Below are positions 41,848 through 50,547 of a stretch of DNA of 64,000 nt, piece after piece (positions within the stretch are counted from its first letter, which is position 1; every line of letters begins with the position of its first letter). Origin of the DNA: WLWS01 sp965243105 (lineage in GTDB: Bacteria; Pseudomonadota; Gammaproteobacteria; Eutrophobiales; Eutrophobiaceae). The DNA lies in contig CBDEUC010000003.1 in assembly GCA_965243105.1 (NCBI GenBank), positions 2,604,001 through 2,668,000 on the forward strand, in the 5' to 3' direction. The position numbers were made by a program, and so were the translations under genes. Below the pieces are notes generated by a model. The model saw nothing but the letters and a program-made list of their open reading frames with translations. It had not been told where the DNA came from and ran no database searches.

Positions 41848-42807
41848 ATGAATTTTGCCGCAGCAAAACTGATACCGATTGAATCCATTCCAATCATAGA
41901 TATCGGCGCACTTGTTAATGGTGAGCCAGAAGCGGAATTGAGAACGGCCGATGAAATAGCAGAGGCCGCGAACAAGGTTGGATTCTTTTATGTAAAAAAT
42001 CATGGAGTCTCCCAGAAGCTTATTGATGACGCTTTTGACATCAGCAGGCGTTTTTTTGAAGCAGAGAGTGATGCGAAGAACGAGGTCAAAGTAAGTCCCA
42101 AAAAGCGAGGCTATATAGAGCCATATACAGGGACCATGCAAAACAGCTCCACCACGGATTTCAGGGAGACCTTTCTATGGGGGCGGGAATTCGATGATAA
42201 GACGCTTGCTGAACTGCAGGGCACTCCGCTTCTCGGGCCAAACCAGTGGCCGGTGTTTTTACCCGAAATGAAGCTGATACTGAATGAGTATTTCGAGGCC
42301 TGTGTATCAGTCGGACGAAGTATACTGCGTTCCTTTGCAATCGCGATGGACATCGAGCGCGAATATTTTACAACTCATTTTGATCGCTGTATTGCTCGTG
42401 GATCAACACTGTACTACCCACCCCAGCCGAAAGAATTGGGTGAGGAACAGTTCGGTATCGGAGCGCACACCGACTGGGGTGTGCTGACACTGCTCTACCA
42501 GGACGATGTGGGTGGTCTCCAGGTACTTTCCGGTGACGGAGAATGGGTAACCGCTCATCCTATTCCGGGTACATTCGTGGTAAATGTAGGTGACTGTCTT
42601 GAGCAATGGACCAATCAGCGTCTTTTATCGAATCGACACCGAGTGGTGAACAGCTCCGACCGTATCCGCCAGGCAATTGCAATGTTCGTCGATCCCAATT
42701 TTGATACCCCTGTTATTCCAGTAGTTAAACCCGGGGAGACAACAAATTTTAAACCCACTACCTGTGGTGAGAGAGTAATGGAGAGTTTTAAAAAAGCTTA
42801 TGGCTGA
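41848..42807 (+). CDS. 2-oxoglutarate/Fe(II)-dependent oxygenase, isopenicillin N synthase-like
   Basis: A 319-residue enzyme with the N-terminal dioxygenase part (IPIIDIGALVNGEPEAELRT) and the jelly-roll core. The iron ligands are His207 and Asp209 in GAHTDWGVLTLL and His264 in SNRHRVVN; Arg274 in DRIRQAIAMF should bind the 2-oxoglutarate carboxylate. It hydroxylates, desaturates or cyclises a small molecule. It takes the place that the Rieske enzyme has in the first module. The EthD-like gene follows after 19 bp. Confidence 0.93.
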   Translation: MNFAAAKLIPIESIPIIDIGALVNGEPEAELRTADEIAEAANKVGFFYVKNHGVSQKLIDDAFDISRRFFEAESDAKNEVKVSPKKRGYIEPYTGTMQNSSTTDFRETFLWGREFDDKTLAELQGTPLLGPNQWPVFLPEMKLILNEYFEACVSVGRSILRSFAIAMDIEREYFTTHFDRCIARGSTLYYPPQPKELGEEQFGIGAHTDWGVLTLLYQDDVGGLQVLSGDGEWVTAHPIPGTFVVNVGDCLEQWTNQRLLSNRHRVVNSSDRIRQAIAMFVDPNFDTPVIPVVKPGETTNFKPTTCGERVMESFKKAYG

Positions 42808-42826
42808 GTAGCCAGGAGGTATCTGT

Positions 42827-43219
42827 ATGTACGCTGTCAGTATTCGCTATCCCCGCGAAGTCGGAAAAGAATTTAATTTCGAACATTGGGCCGAGATACA
42901 TATGCCACTCGGGATTGCTACCTTCAAACAGACGAATGGGTTTGCGCCGGTCAAGGTAATGGTGCAACACAACACCTTTGGCATGACAGGTGAAGCTGAA
43001 TCATCAGATAGTTACATTACCGTGTGGTTAGTGTTTGAATCCAATGACGGTCTTCAAGGGTTTATGAAACTCCACAATGACCGCGTATCAAGTGCGGAAC
43101 TCACCGAGGATTTCGACAACTACGCACCGCTACCACCCGCCCTCGTGCTGGGTGAATTAACTGTTTTTGAAGATATGGATGATGTATTGGCCCGAGGTAA
43201 CGCAATACTGCATCGATAA
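42827..43219 (+). CDS. EthD-family small protein
   Basis: A 130-residue protein: MYAVSIRYPREVGKEFNFEH, EIHMPLGIATFKQTNGFAPV, then ITVWLVFESNDGLQGFMKLH, the EthD dimeric barrel with its conserved His. An AGGAGG box stands before the ATG. It closes the second module. Its stop codon directly touches tRNA-derived repeat copy 3, so the 3' end of this gene lies exactly at an old element boundary. Confidence 0.85.
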   Translation: MYAVSIRYPREVGKEFNFEHWAEIHMPLGIATFKQTNGFAPVKVMVQHNTFGMTGEAESSDSYITVWLVFESNDGLQGFMKLHNDRVSSAELTEDFDNYAPLPPALVLGELTVFEDMDDVLARGNAILHR

Positions 43220-43266
43220 AGTGCGAGCGACATGAAAGTTGCGAGTCAGTCCTTCCGGACGCGCCA
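43219..43266 (+). repeat. tRNA-Arg-derived repeat, copy 3 (right end only)
   Basis: AAGTGCGAGCGAC-ATGAAA-GTTGC-GAGTCAGTCC followed by TTCCGGACGCGCCA. The first part matches copies 1 and 2, with the third stem kept as GCGAC/GTTGC through a G-T pair. The tail is a degraded tRNA 3' end (CGGACGCGCCA instead of CGGGTGCGCCA). A terminator follows. The left part of the repeat is missing. Confidence 0.7.
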
Positions 43267-43271
43267 TTAGC

Positions 43272-43300
43272 AAAAAAAGCCCACGAATGTGGGCTTTTTT
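43272..43300 (+). terminator. Intrinsic terminator after repeat copy 3
   Basis: A run of A, then GCCCAC-GAAT-GTGGGC and six T. It terminates the second TonB module; the A run makes it usable in both directions. As at 30.5 and 30.8 kb it stands a few bases after GCGCCA. Confidence 0.85.
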
Positions 43301-43312
43301 GTTAATGATGCT

Positions 43313-43375
43313 CCGAAAAGTCTTTCGAATCTTCGACATTCGCAGTGGGGTTCGACGACCGAGCATTGGCGAATG
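43313..43375. repeat. Degenerate left end of the tRNA-derived repeat plus inverted repeat
   Basis: CTTTCGAATCTTCGACATT resembles the left ends of copies 1 and 2 (TTCGAACCTCCGACAAA), and it stands at the same distance behind the terminator as copy 2 does. CATTCGC (43337) and GCGAATG (43375) form an inverted repeat. The rest of 43376-43472 holds a TATAAT at 43452, possibly the promoter of the next gene. Confidence 0.4.
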
Positions 43376-43472
43376 AAGAACGCAATAGGGTAGCGACTGT
43401 GAGCTTTCAGGGAGAGGTCATGTAAAGCCGATAGACTGGATTAGCTGACTTTATAATGGCATTCTCTTTCAA

Positions 43473-45161
43473 GTGAATGACGCAGATACAAATAGCGATA
43501 TTGTAGCCAGCGGCGCTGAACTCCTTGTAGATGAACTGGCAAAGGGAGGGGTCCGCTTTGCTTACACGGTGCCTGGTGAGAGCTTTCTTCCTGTCCTGGA
43601 TGCTCTCAGGGATCAAACTGATATAAGAACCATTGCAACGCGGCATGAAGGGGCAGCAGGTTTCATGGCGGAGGCATCGGGAAAGTTAAGTGGCTGCCCA
43701 GGCTTATGTATGGCGACGCGCATGGTAGGCGCCGCCAATATGGCGATTGGCTTGCATACCGCGATGCAGGATTCGAGTCCGCTAATAGCCCTGCTGGGCC
43801 AGGTCCCAACAAGCAGACGTGGCCGTGAAGCTTTCCAGGAAGCTGAGCTTGCGAGTATATTCGGATCGTTAGTGAAGTGGTCAGTTGAACCAACAAGGGC
43901 AGATAGACTTGCAGAGATCGCAAACAAGGCTGTACGGGTGGCAACGGAGGGTCGTCCTGGACCGGTAGCAATTTCTCTGCCCGAGGATATTCTTTCCGTT
44001 GAGTGCAGGCTGTCAAAGTCAACGAAACAACCTGCGCTCCCATCCATAGAAGCACCAGCCAACATTATTATCGAGGTACTGAATCGATTAAGACGTGCAA
44101 AGAATCCCGTTATTATTGTTGGCGCAGGTGTCCTGGCTGCAGGTGCAAGTAAGGCCGTTGCGGACTTTGCACAAACAGAACAGGTCGGCGTGCTGGCAGG
44201 TTGGCGACGACCGGATGCCTTTCCAAATGATCACGAATGCTACCTGGGCCACACGGGTTTACGTGCAACGGCCACGGTAAGAAAGAATCTCGCAGAAGCC
44301 GACCTTGCCCTGATAGTGGGGCATCGACTGGATGAGAATACCTCGCTGGGTTACTCCTTTCCTGGTAAAGACCAGGAATTGATCCTGGTGGATACTGCTG
44401 CTGAGAGCATGACGGTACCTTTCGGTGCAGATATGACCGTGGTAGCCGATGCCCTGTCTTTTTTTAACGCTTTGAATAACGCGGCCAACACAGCAGCAGC
44501 TGATGAGAAGACGCTTGTTAGCAGAAGGCAACTGTTAACTCAACGCCGAAATGAATGGAGGGAGGAAACCACGCCGCAGCGCGGTTCAGCTCGCGATTCG
44601 TATGCTGACCAGACTTCAATAGCTGGGCATATCCGCAACCTGGCGCCGGCCTCGACTATTTTTACCAGCGATGCAGGTACATTTTCGGGCTGGCTTGATC
44701 GTTATATCAGGTTCAATCAAGCAGGCACTTTTCTTGGACCCATATCCGGGGCCATGGGTTACGCACTACCTGCGGCTATCGCAGCAAAATTGCACAAGCC
44801 AGACCAGGCAGTGGTTTCTTTTTCAGGTGATGGTGGCTTTCTCATGACTGGTGCGGAAATAGAAACGGCAGTGAGAGAGCAAACACCGCTGGTCGCACTG
44901 GTATTTGATAACCAGAAATACGCGACCATTGAAGTGCACCAGGAACGTCATTACCCGGGAAGACCCATCGCGACCGCGCTTGGTCCTGTCGATTTTGCGG
45001 CTTATGCCACATCCCTTGGCGGCCGAGGTTACACGGTTCGACACGAGTCGGAGTTTCCCGATGCTTTTACCGAAGCTTTAAGAAGTGGCGAACCCTGCGT
45101 AATTGATATCAAGACCGACCCGGAGCAGCTCTCGGTTAACGAGGATGTATCGACTCAATAA
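43473..45161 (+). CDS. Thiamine diphosphate-dependent enzyme, acetolactate synthase large-subunit-like
   Basis: A 562-residue ThDP enzyme. The N-terminal PYR domain carries the activating Glu59 in TRHEGAAGFMAEA; the central domain is seen around 190-325; the C-terminal PP domain has the cofactor motif SFSGDGGFLM with Asp453 and VALVFDNQKYATI. The start is GTG 43473 with a weak RBS, and a TATAAT ends only 15 bases upstream, so the leader is very short. No small regulatory subunit is nearby, so a catabolic decarboxylase or lyase is more likely than branched-chain synthesis. The quinone oxidoreductase gene follows. Confidence 0.9.
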   Translation: MNDADTNSDIVASGAELLVDELAKGGVRFAYTVPGESFLPVLDALRDQTDIRTIATRHEGAAGFMAEASGKLSGCPGLCMATRMVGAANMAIGLHTAMQDSSPLIALLGQVPTSRRGREAFQEAELASIFGSLVKWSVEPTRADRLAEIANKAVRVATEGRPGPVAISLPEDILSVECRLSKSTKQPALPSIEAPANIIIEVLNRLRRAKNPVIIVGAGVLAAGASKAVADFAQTEQVGVLAGWRRPDAFPNDHECYLGHTGLRATATVRKNLAEADLALIVGHRLDENTSLGYSFPGKDQELILVDTAAESMTVPFGADMTVVADALSFFNALNNAANTAAADEKTLVSRRQLLTQRRNEWREETTPQRGSARDSYADQTSIAGHIRNLAPASTIFTSDAGTFSGWLDRYIRFNQAGTFLGPISGAMGYALPAAIAAKLHKPDQAVVSFSGDGGFLMTGAEIETAVREQTPLVALVFDNQKYATIEVHQERHYPGRPIATALGPVDFAAYATSLGGRGYTVRHESEFPDAFTEALRSGEPCVIDIKTDPEQLSVNEDVSTQ

Positions 45162-45210
45162 CTTCTGGTGAACGACAATCGTATTGTTCGCAAAATAATT
45201 GGAGGAAAAA

Positions 45211-46191
45211 ATGACCAAGGCTCTTGTAGTGCATGAACCCGGCGATGCCGACGTGATGAAGTGGGAAGATGTGGATGTGGGCGAACCCGGAGAAAATGAG
45301 ATCCTGATCAGGCATCGAGCCGTTGGCCTCAATTATATAGATATTTATTTTCGTTCAGGGTCCTACCCCGCACCCAATTCGCCTTTTATCCCCGGGATGG
45401 AAGCTTCGGGGGTTGTAGAAGCCGTGGGGCCGGGAGTGACAGGCCTGCAGGTCGGCGACCGTGTTGCTTATGCCGATTTACCCATGGGGTCATATACCGA
45501 GGCACGAGTTTATCCTGCGGATCGTGTCGCCAGGCTTCCCGACGATATCGATGATGAAACGGGAGCGGCCATGATGCTGCAGGGAATGACAGCTGAGTAC
45601 TTATTACGACGCACTTACGCGGTGCAGGCTGGAGATACCATCCTTGTGCAAGCTGCGGCAGGGGGTGTTGGACTGATTGCTTGCCAGTGGGCCAACCATA
45701 TAGGCGCAACCGTGATTGGTACCGTGGGAAGCGAAGAGAAAGCAGAGCTTGCAAAACAACACGGCTGTCATCATCCCATCATTTATACAAGTGAGAACTT
45801 TGTTGAACGGGTGAAGGAGATCACTAATGGCGTGGGTGTCAATGTTGTTTACGACGCGGTGGGTAAGGATACCTTTACAGGTAGCATGGAATGCCTGAAA
45901 ACCCGTGGCCTGATGGTGAGTTACGGGCAGTCTTCCGGCCCGCTGGAACCCATTACCCTGGATGATCTTAAATCCTGGGGCTGTGTTTTTATTACGCGTC
46001 CGTCCCTGATGGTCTACAACGAACCCCCGGATGAATTGCAGAAGTCTGCCGCTGCACTCTTTGACATGGTCAGTGCAGGGCATGTGAAGATCCCGGTTAA
46101 TCAGAAGTTTCCATTAGTAGATGCGGCCAGTGCACACCGTGCCCTGGAAAGCCGTCAGACCACCGGTTCGACCGTGTTGACCCTGGACTGA
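45211..46191 (+). CDS. Zinc-free quinone oxidoreductase, MDR family
   Basis: A 326-residue NADPH-dependent oxidoreductase of the quinone reductase (Qor) type, from the ATG at 45211 with a GGAGGA box. MTKALVVHEPGDADVMKWED, GLNYIDIYFRSGSYP and the nucleotide motif VQAAAGGVGLIACQWANHIG are typical. The zinc ligands of alcohol dehydrogenases are absent. It probably reduces a quinone or an enone formed in this pathway. It is 49 bp downstream of the ThDP gene and convergent with IclR. Confidence 0.94.
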   Translation: MTKALVVHEPGDADVMKWEDVDVGEPGENEILIRHRAVGLNYIDIYFRSGSYPAPNSPFIPGMEASGVVEAVGPGVTGLQVGDRVAYADLPMGSYTEARVYPADRVARLPDDIDDETGAAMMLQGMTAEYLLRRTYAVQAGDTILVQAAAGGVGLIACQWANHIGATVIGTVGSEEKAELAKQHGCHHPIIYTSENFVERVKEITNGVGVNVVYDAVGKDTFTGSMECLKTRGLMVSYGQSSGPLEPITLDDLKSWGCVFITRPSLMVYNEPPDELQKSAAALFDMVSAGHVKIPVNQKFPLVDAASAHRALESRQTTGSTVLTLD

Positions 46192-46215
46192 AAAAACAAG
46201 GCAACTCAAGAAGTA

Positions 46216-46995
46216 CTATTGTAAGTATCCCAGTTGCCTGGAAATCTTGTCAGCCGCCTCGATAATATCCGGCGCGAAAGAAGTGAGTGTTTTTTTCTTC
46301 AAACGTTCCATCGGTCCTGAAATACCAATCGCCGCCACGACCCCTGACCGGACCCGGATGGGAGCAGCAAGACCGCAAACAGAACTTCGCCACTCCCCGA
46401 GATTCAGGGAATAACCGTTCTTTCTTATTTTCTCCATTTCCTTCGACAGGGACTGGAGATCGTTGAGAGTGTTTGGTGTGAACGGCTGAATATTCTTTGA
46501 AATTTCGGTGAGAACTTCATCACTTTCAAAGGCAAGCTGTACTTTTCCTGTTGCGACGCAGTAGGCTGGCGCCCGGCCACCGATAGAACTATACGCACGT
46601 ACGGGCTGGTTGGAATCCAGCTTTTCAATGTAGATCACTTCTGCCCCGTCAAGGACTGACAAGTGTACAGTTTCATTGAACTTTTGAAGTAAATCTCTCA
46701 TGTACGGCAGGGCAATATCACGCAAGTTCAGTTGATCGATAACCTGGTTTGAAACTTCCCAGATTTTCAGCGACATCTTGTACTTACCCGAGTGCGGACA
46801 GACCTGTACATAGCCCAGGTGTAGCCAGGTTTGCAGGATTCGATGGGTGTTACTCTTGGTTAAGCCCAGCTGCTTACCGAGTTCCGTCACGCCGACGGGA
46901 TCCCTGGAACCGGCAAGCGTCTCCAGCAGGTTGATAGCCTTGACCACGGTTTTATCAACCCGATTGCTCGCTACAGGATTTCCTGATCCAGGCAT
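46216..46995 (-). CDS. IclR-family transcriptional regulator
   Basis: A 259-residue regulator with the IclR winged helix (VGVTELGKQLGLTKSNTHRI, about 37-56) and the effector domain (from about 85; IGGRAPAYCVATGKVQLAFE and GVVAAIGISGPMERLKK are family motifs). It is convergent with the quinone oxidoreductase and divergent from the 123-residue protein and Rieske operon, 229 bp apart. It probably controls that operon in response to an aromatic or related acid. Confidence 0.95.
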   Translation of the reverse strand: MPGSGNPVASNRVDKTVVKAINLLETLAGSRDPVGVTELGKQLGLTKSNTHRILQTWLHLGYVQVCPHSGKYKMSLKIWEVSNQVIDQLNLRDIALPYMRDLLQKFNETVHLSVLDGAEVIYIEKLDSNQPVRAYSSIGGRAPAYCVATGKVQLAFESDEVLTEISKNIQPFTPNTLNDLQSLSKEMEKIRKNGYSLNLGEWRSSVCGLAAPIRVRSGVVAAIGISGPMERLKKKTLTSFAPDIIEAADKISRQLGYLQ

Positions 46996-47077
46996 AGATT
47001 AGTGACCCTTTGAGAGGGGCCCGTGATGAAGTTCCACGTTAAAATTACTCGACTGGCAGTTTGGGCTCGGTTAAGAT

Positions 47078-47088
47078 AATACGGTATT
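47078..47088. promoter_or_regulatory. Candidate IclR operator AATAC-G-GTATT
   Basis: A short palindrome in the 229-bp gap between the IclR gene and the operon at 47225. Its place fits, but its length is minimal. Nothing else stands out in 46996-47224. Confidence 0.25.
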
Positions 47089-47224
47089 CAGCACACTGTA
47101 TCAATATTCAGAACAAAGCTAATAACAGGAAATTACTACCTGCTTGTTGGACCTGTAATATTGTCTTGTCCTGGATGTGGGAAGATGTCACTGGATAGAT
47201 AAAAACTGACCAGAGAAAGAACAA

Positions 47225-47596
47225 ATGTCCGAAAATACGCTACCCGAGAAGTTTGCCCACCTGGAAAAATATGTTGAAGAGTGGTCAATCGCCGATGAAG
47301 AAGGGCGTTACCTGAAACGTCATAATTCAACCCTTGAAGAGATGACAGCTTTCTTCAATACAATGGATCCCTTACTCGGAGAAATTTCCGAGTACCTGGA
47401 TCAATATTCCCTTGACGACATGCCCGGCGATTGTAAACGATTACTGGGTCTCGCCTTGATGTGCCAGGAATGTTTTTCTTCCGTGGTGCTGTTCAAGCAC
47501 CCGCACGTGCCCAAGGTGTTACCCTGGCAACAGTTCAAGGTGTCATCATCCATCATAGAGAAAGTGCGAAAAGTCCCGACAGAAAGAACCAAGTAA
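47225..47596 (+). CDS. Conserved small hypothetical protein in a Rieske oxygenase operon
   Basis: I do not recognise this 123-residue protein. It is hydrophilic and helical, with acidic N-terminal parts (LEKYVEEWSIADEEGRYLKR) and a Cys-containing centre (LGLALMCQECFSSVVLFKHP). It has no signal peptide and no membrane helix. An ATG start with AGAGAAAGAA ahead gives a weak RBS. It is followed 19 bp later by the Rieske oxygenase, so an accessory or small-subunit role is possible. Its size is below that of a classical dioxygenase beta subunit (about 160-180), and I see no clear similarity to one. Confidence 0.75.
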   Translation: MSENTLPEKFAHLEKYVEEWSIADEEGRYLKRHNSTLEEMTAFFNTMDPLLGEISEYLDQYSLDDMPGDCKRLLGLALMCQECFSSVVLFKHPHVPKVLPWQQFKVSSSIIEKVRKVPTERTK

Positions 47597-47615
47597 GGCC
47601 AGGAGGAGAAAGACC

Positions 47616-48860
47616 ATGGCAATCGGTAAAAGTATGCATATCAAGGTTGATAAGGGCGACCTGATTAACCAGCATGTTCACTACTCGGAAGCCCCTTTTC
47701 CGGACTCGGATGGCAAAGATACTCCACCGTGGGATTTCAAGCCGGTCCCAACAGAGCCCCTGTACACGCAGGAGGCCTATGAAGCCGAGCGCGACAAGAT
47801 ATTCCGCAAACGCTGGATAAACATCGCCCGCACATGGGAAGTTCCCGAGCCGGGTAGTTACATTATCAAGAACATCGAAGTCCTGGGCGCCTCCATCATA
47901 GTGCTGCATGGCACGGATGGGGTTATTCGTTGTTTTCATAATGTCTGTCCTCATCGTGGTAATCAGCTCTTTGATCCCAACAAGCTACCCTGCCAGGGAC
48001 GTACCCGCACGGTGATGTGCGCTTTTCATGGCTGGACTTTCGACACCGAGGGCAAATGCATCAAGATCAGTGATGAAGGTAAGTTCTACGATCTCGATAA
48101 GAAAGATGTTCCGATGATGAGCATCCATACGGACATCTGGAAGGGGCAGATATTCATCAACCTCTCTGAAACTCCAAGCGAAACCCTGGAAGAATGGCTT
48201 GGTGATTTTGCCAATGAAGTCGGTCATTATGACTGGGACCGCTTTGAGATCGCCGCCAAGTGGGAATCGGAGGTCAATGTTAATTACAAGGTATTCATTG
48301 ATGCTTTCCAGGAAACTTACCATGTGAGTTTTATCCATCTCAGTTCGTTTACTGGCGATATTGAAGAAGATACCGATCCCTACTTTAACCTGAAGTACAT
48401 GCGGTTTTTTGGACCCCACAAGGCCCTTGCCGTACCGGCCCGTGGCTCCCCTGAAACTGAAGTGCGTCAGAAAATGATTCGACAGGATGGTGAGAACGTA
48501 AGAAGGGGAATCAACCTGGATCGAATTGAAGACTGGGGTTTTGATATCGACGTCGTGTTCCCCAATTTCTTCTTCAACATGCTGAACAATTCCTATTTCA
48601 CGCATAACTTCTGGCCAGTAGGGCCGCACAAGACCCACTGGGAATGTCATCTTTACCTGCCCAAGACGGATAAGGCCAGTGATCTTATTACCTGGGAAAG
48701 GGAAAAGTGCCTGTTGCGCGATGCCATTAACGAGGACCTGTCAACCAATGAGGCCACGCAGGTGTCGCTGAATAATGGTCATATCAAGCACCTGCACTAC
48801 TCGGAACAGGAAACCGCCCTGCGACATCACTATTACTACATGGAACAATTCACAAAATAA
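47616..48860 (+). CDS. Aromatic ring-hydroxylating dioxygenase alpha subunit-like Rieske oxygenase
   Basis: A 414-residue Rieske oxygenase. The [2Fe-2S] ligands are CPHRG (Cys111, His113) and CAFHGW (Cys135, His138). The catalytic iron site is NVNYKVFIDAFQETYHVSFIH, with Asp229 as bridge and His236 and His241. This is the classical alpha-subunit layout (ring or N-alkyl hydroxylation). AGGAGGAG precedes the ATG. The amidase gene follows after 14 bp. No ferredoxin or reductase is encoded here, so these must come from elsewhere. Confidence 0.95.
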   Translation: MAIGKSMHIKVDKGDLINQHVHYSEAPFPDSDGKDTPPWDFKPVPTEPLYTQEAYEAERDKIFRKRWINIARTWEVPEPGSYIIKNIEVLGASIIVLHGTDGVIRCFHNVCPHRGNQLFDPNKLPCQGRTRTVMCAFHGWTFDTEGKCIKISDEGKFYDLDKKDVPMMSIHTDIWKGQIFINLSETPSETLEEWLGDFANEVGHYDWDRFEIAAKWESEVNVNYKVFIDAFQETYHVSFIHLSSFTGDIEEDTDPYFNLKYMRFFGPHKALAVPARGSPETEVRQKMIRQDGENVRRGINLDRIEDWGFDIDVVFPNFFFNMLNNSYFTHNFWPVGPHKTHWECHLYLPKTDKASDLITWEREKCLLRDAINEDLSTNEATQVSLNNGHIKHLHYSEQETALRHHYYYMEQFTK

Positions 48861-48874
48861 TTGAAGGGGGCAGT

Positions 48875-50392
48875 ATGACAGTCAGAAGACCCACAAAAGA
48901 GGATATTGCCGGACTTGCGGACTACTACGGCATGAATCTAAGCGATTCAGACCTGGGTGAGTTTCACCAGTTACTCAGCGATTCACTTGCGTCCTACGAC
49001 CGCATAGACGAGCTGGATGAACCTGTCCTGCTCAGTGATTACAAGCGAGATAGGGGTAGTGCCGCTGAAGCGGCTGATAATCCGCACAATGCCTGGTACT
49101 GGAAGACAACTATCGAAGGCGCCAGCGATGGTTTGCTAAAAGGTAAAACGGTGGCCATCAAGGACAATATCTGTATCGCCGGCGTGCCCATGATGAATGG
49201 CTCAACCTCGGTGGAAGGATTTGTGCCCAATAACGATGCTACCGTTGTTAGCCGCATTCTTGATGCTGGCGGTACCATCCTTGGCAAGGCGACCTGTGAA
49301 AATCTTTGCCTGTCAGGTGCGAGCTTCACTTCTGCACCACAGCCAGTAAGCAATCCCCATGACCCGAGTCGTTCAGCGGGGGGATCTTCCAGTGGCAGTG
49401 CCGTACTGGTTTCCATCGGTGCTGTGGATATGGCGCTAGGTGGCGACCAGGGTGGTTCCATTCGTATGCCCGCTTCCTGGACAGGTGTCTATGGGCTCAA
49501 ACCCACCCATGGTCTTGTGCCTTACACCGGCGTATTTCCCATTGAATTGACCCTGGATCATTGTGGTCCCATGGCGGCCACGGTTGAGAACGTAGCATTA
49601 CTACTTTCTGCAGTCGCCGGTGAAGATGGTCATGATCCAAGGCAGATTAACGTTGTTAAGCAGGATTACATGGCAGCCCTTGGACAGGGTGTGAAAGGCA
49701 TGAAAATCGGCATTATGAAAGAAGGCTTTGGCCGCCCGGAAAGTGAAGAAGTGGTTGATGTAAAAGTCAGGGAAGCTGCAGATAAATTCGCCCAACTGGG
49801 TGCCGAGGTTTCCGAGGTATCTATTCCCATGCATCTCGACGGACCGCATATCTGGAATGCGATTGGTTTTGAAGGAGTCACCCTGATGATGATGAAAGGT
49901 GGTTCACAGGGAAGTAACTGGAACGGGCATTATCTCAGTGACCTGGCGGATTTTTACGGCAGGCAATGGCGTGAACGTGTAGATGAACTGTCCACAACAA
50001 CAAAGTTCGTGATGCTTGCTGGTGAATACATGCAAAGGGAACAGCCGGGTGTTTATTACGCAAAAGCGCAAAACCTCGGTAACGTACTGAGGGCAAAATA
50101 CAATGAAGCATTGGAACAGGTGGATCTTTTATTGATGCCAACGACCGCGATGCGTGCGCAGGACATCGGTTCACCGGACATGGCGCCGCTGGAATATGTT
50201 GGCAAGGCCTTCGAAATGCTTGGTAATACCTGCCCGACAGATATCACCCATCACCCGGCCATGAATGTACCCTGTGGCATGGTAGATGGCCTGCCTGTTG
50301 GGATGATGTTGGTGGGTAAACATTTTGATGATGCCAACGTTCTCAAAGCAGCGGCAGCTTTTGAAAGCCTGGGTGACTGGAAAAATATGTAA
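48875..50392 (+). CDS. Amidase signature family enzyme
   Basis: A 505-residue amidase with the Ser-cisSer-Lys triad: Lys96 in TVAIKDNICIAG, the cis-Ser in AGGSSSGSAV (171-175) and the nucleophile Ser195 in GGDQGGSIRMP. It resembles aryl- or alkylamidases that often accompany nitrile hydratases, but none is seen here. It hydrolyses an amide to acid plus ammonia or amine. It lies in one operon with the Rieske gene, so the pathway may oxidise a ring or side chain and cut an amide. A 155-bp gap follows. Confidence 0.95.
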   Translation: MTVRRPTKEDIAGLADYYGMNLSDSDLGEFHQLLSDSLASYDRIDELDEPVLLSDYKRDRGSAAEAADNPHNAWYWKTTIEGASDGLLKGKTVAIKDNICIAGVPMMNGSTSVEGFVPNNDATVVSRILDAGGTILGKATCENLCLSGASFTSAPQPVSNPHDPSRSAGGSSSGSAVLVSIGAVDMALGGDQGGSIRMPASWTGVYGLKPTHGLVPYTGVFPIELTLDHCGPMAATVENVALLLSAVAGEDGHDPRQINVVKQDYMAALGQGVKGMKIGIMKEGFGRPESEEVVDVKVREAADKFAQLGAEVSEVSIPMHLDGPHIWNAIGFEGVTLMMMKGGSQGSNWNGHYLSDLADFYGRQWRERVDELSTTTKFVMLAGEYMQREQPGVYYAKAQNLGNVLRAKYNEALEQVDLLLMPTTAMRAQDIGSPDMAPLEYVGKAFEMLGNTCPTDITHHPAMNVPCGMVDGLPVGMMLVGKHFDDANVLKAAAAFESLGDWKNM

Positions 50393-50547
50393 TAGCAGGA
50401 AAGTGTAGATTAATGCCTGGTAATGCTGAACTTTGCCCCGGGCATTGAGCAGCTACCTGGCAGACTACCTGCTTGATTTTGATTAGTCCCTATTTCACTC
50501 CCTGGATAACTTTTATCTAATCGCAATTTGAAGAGCGCAATTCAACA

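Noticed and set aside
43473..45161. Biosynthetic acetolactate synthase (ilv pathway)
   Set aside because: No small subunit or ilv genes nearby; placed with oxidoreductase and oxygenase genes, so a catabolic ThDP enzyme is more likely.
46206..46243. GGCAACT/AGTTGCC inverted repeat as a terminator between the quinone oxidoreductase and IclR genes
   Set aside because: The loop is long and no T run follows; it overlaps the IclR coding end.
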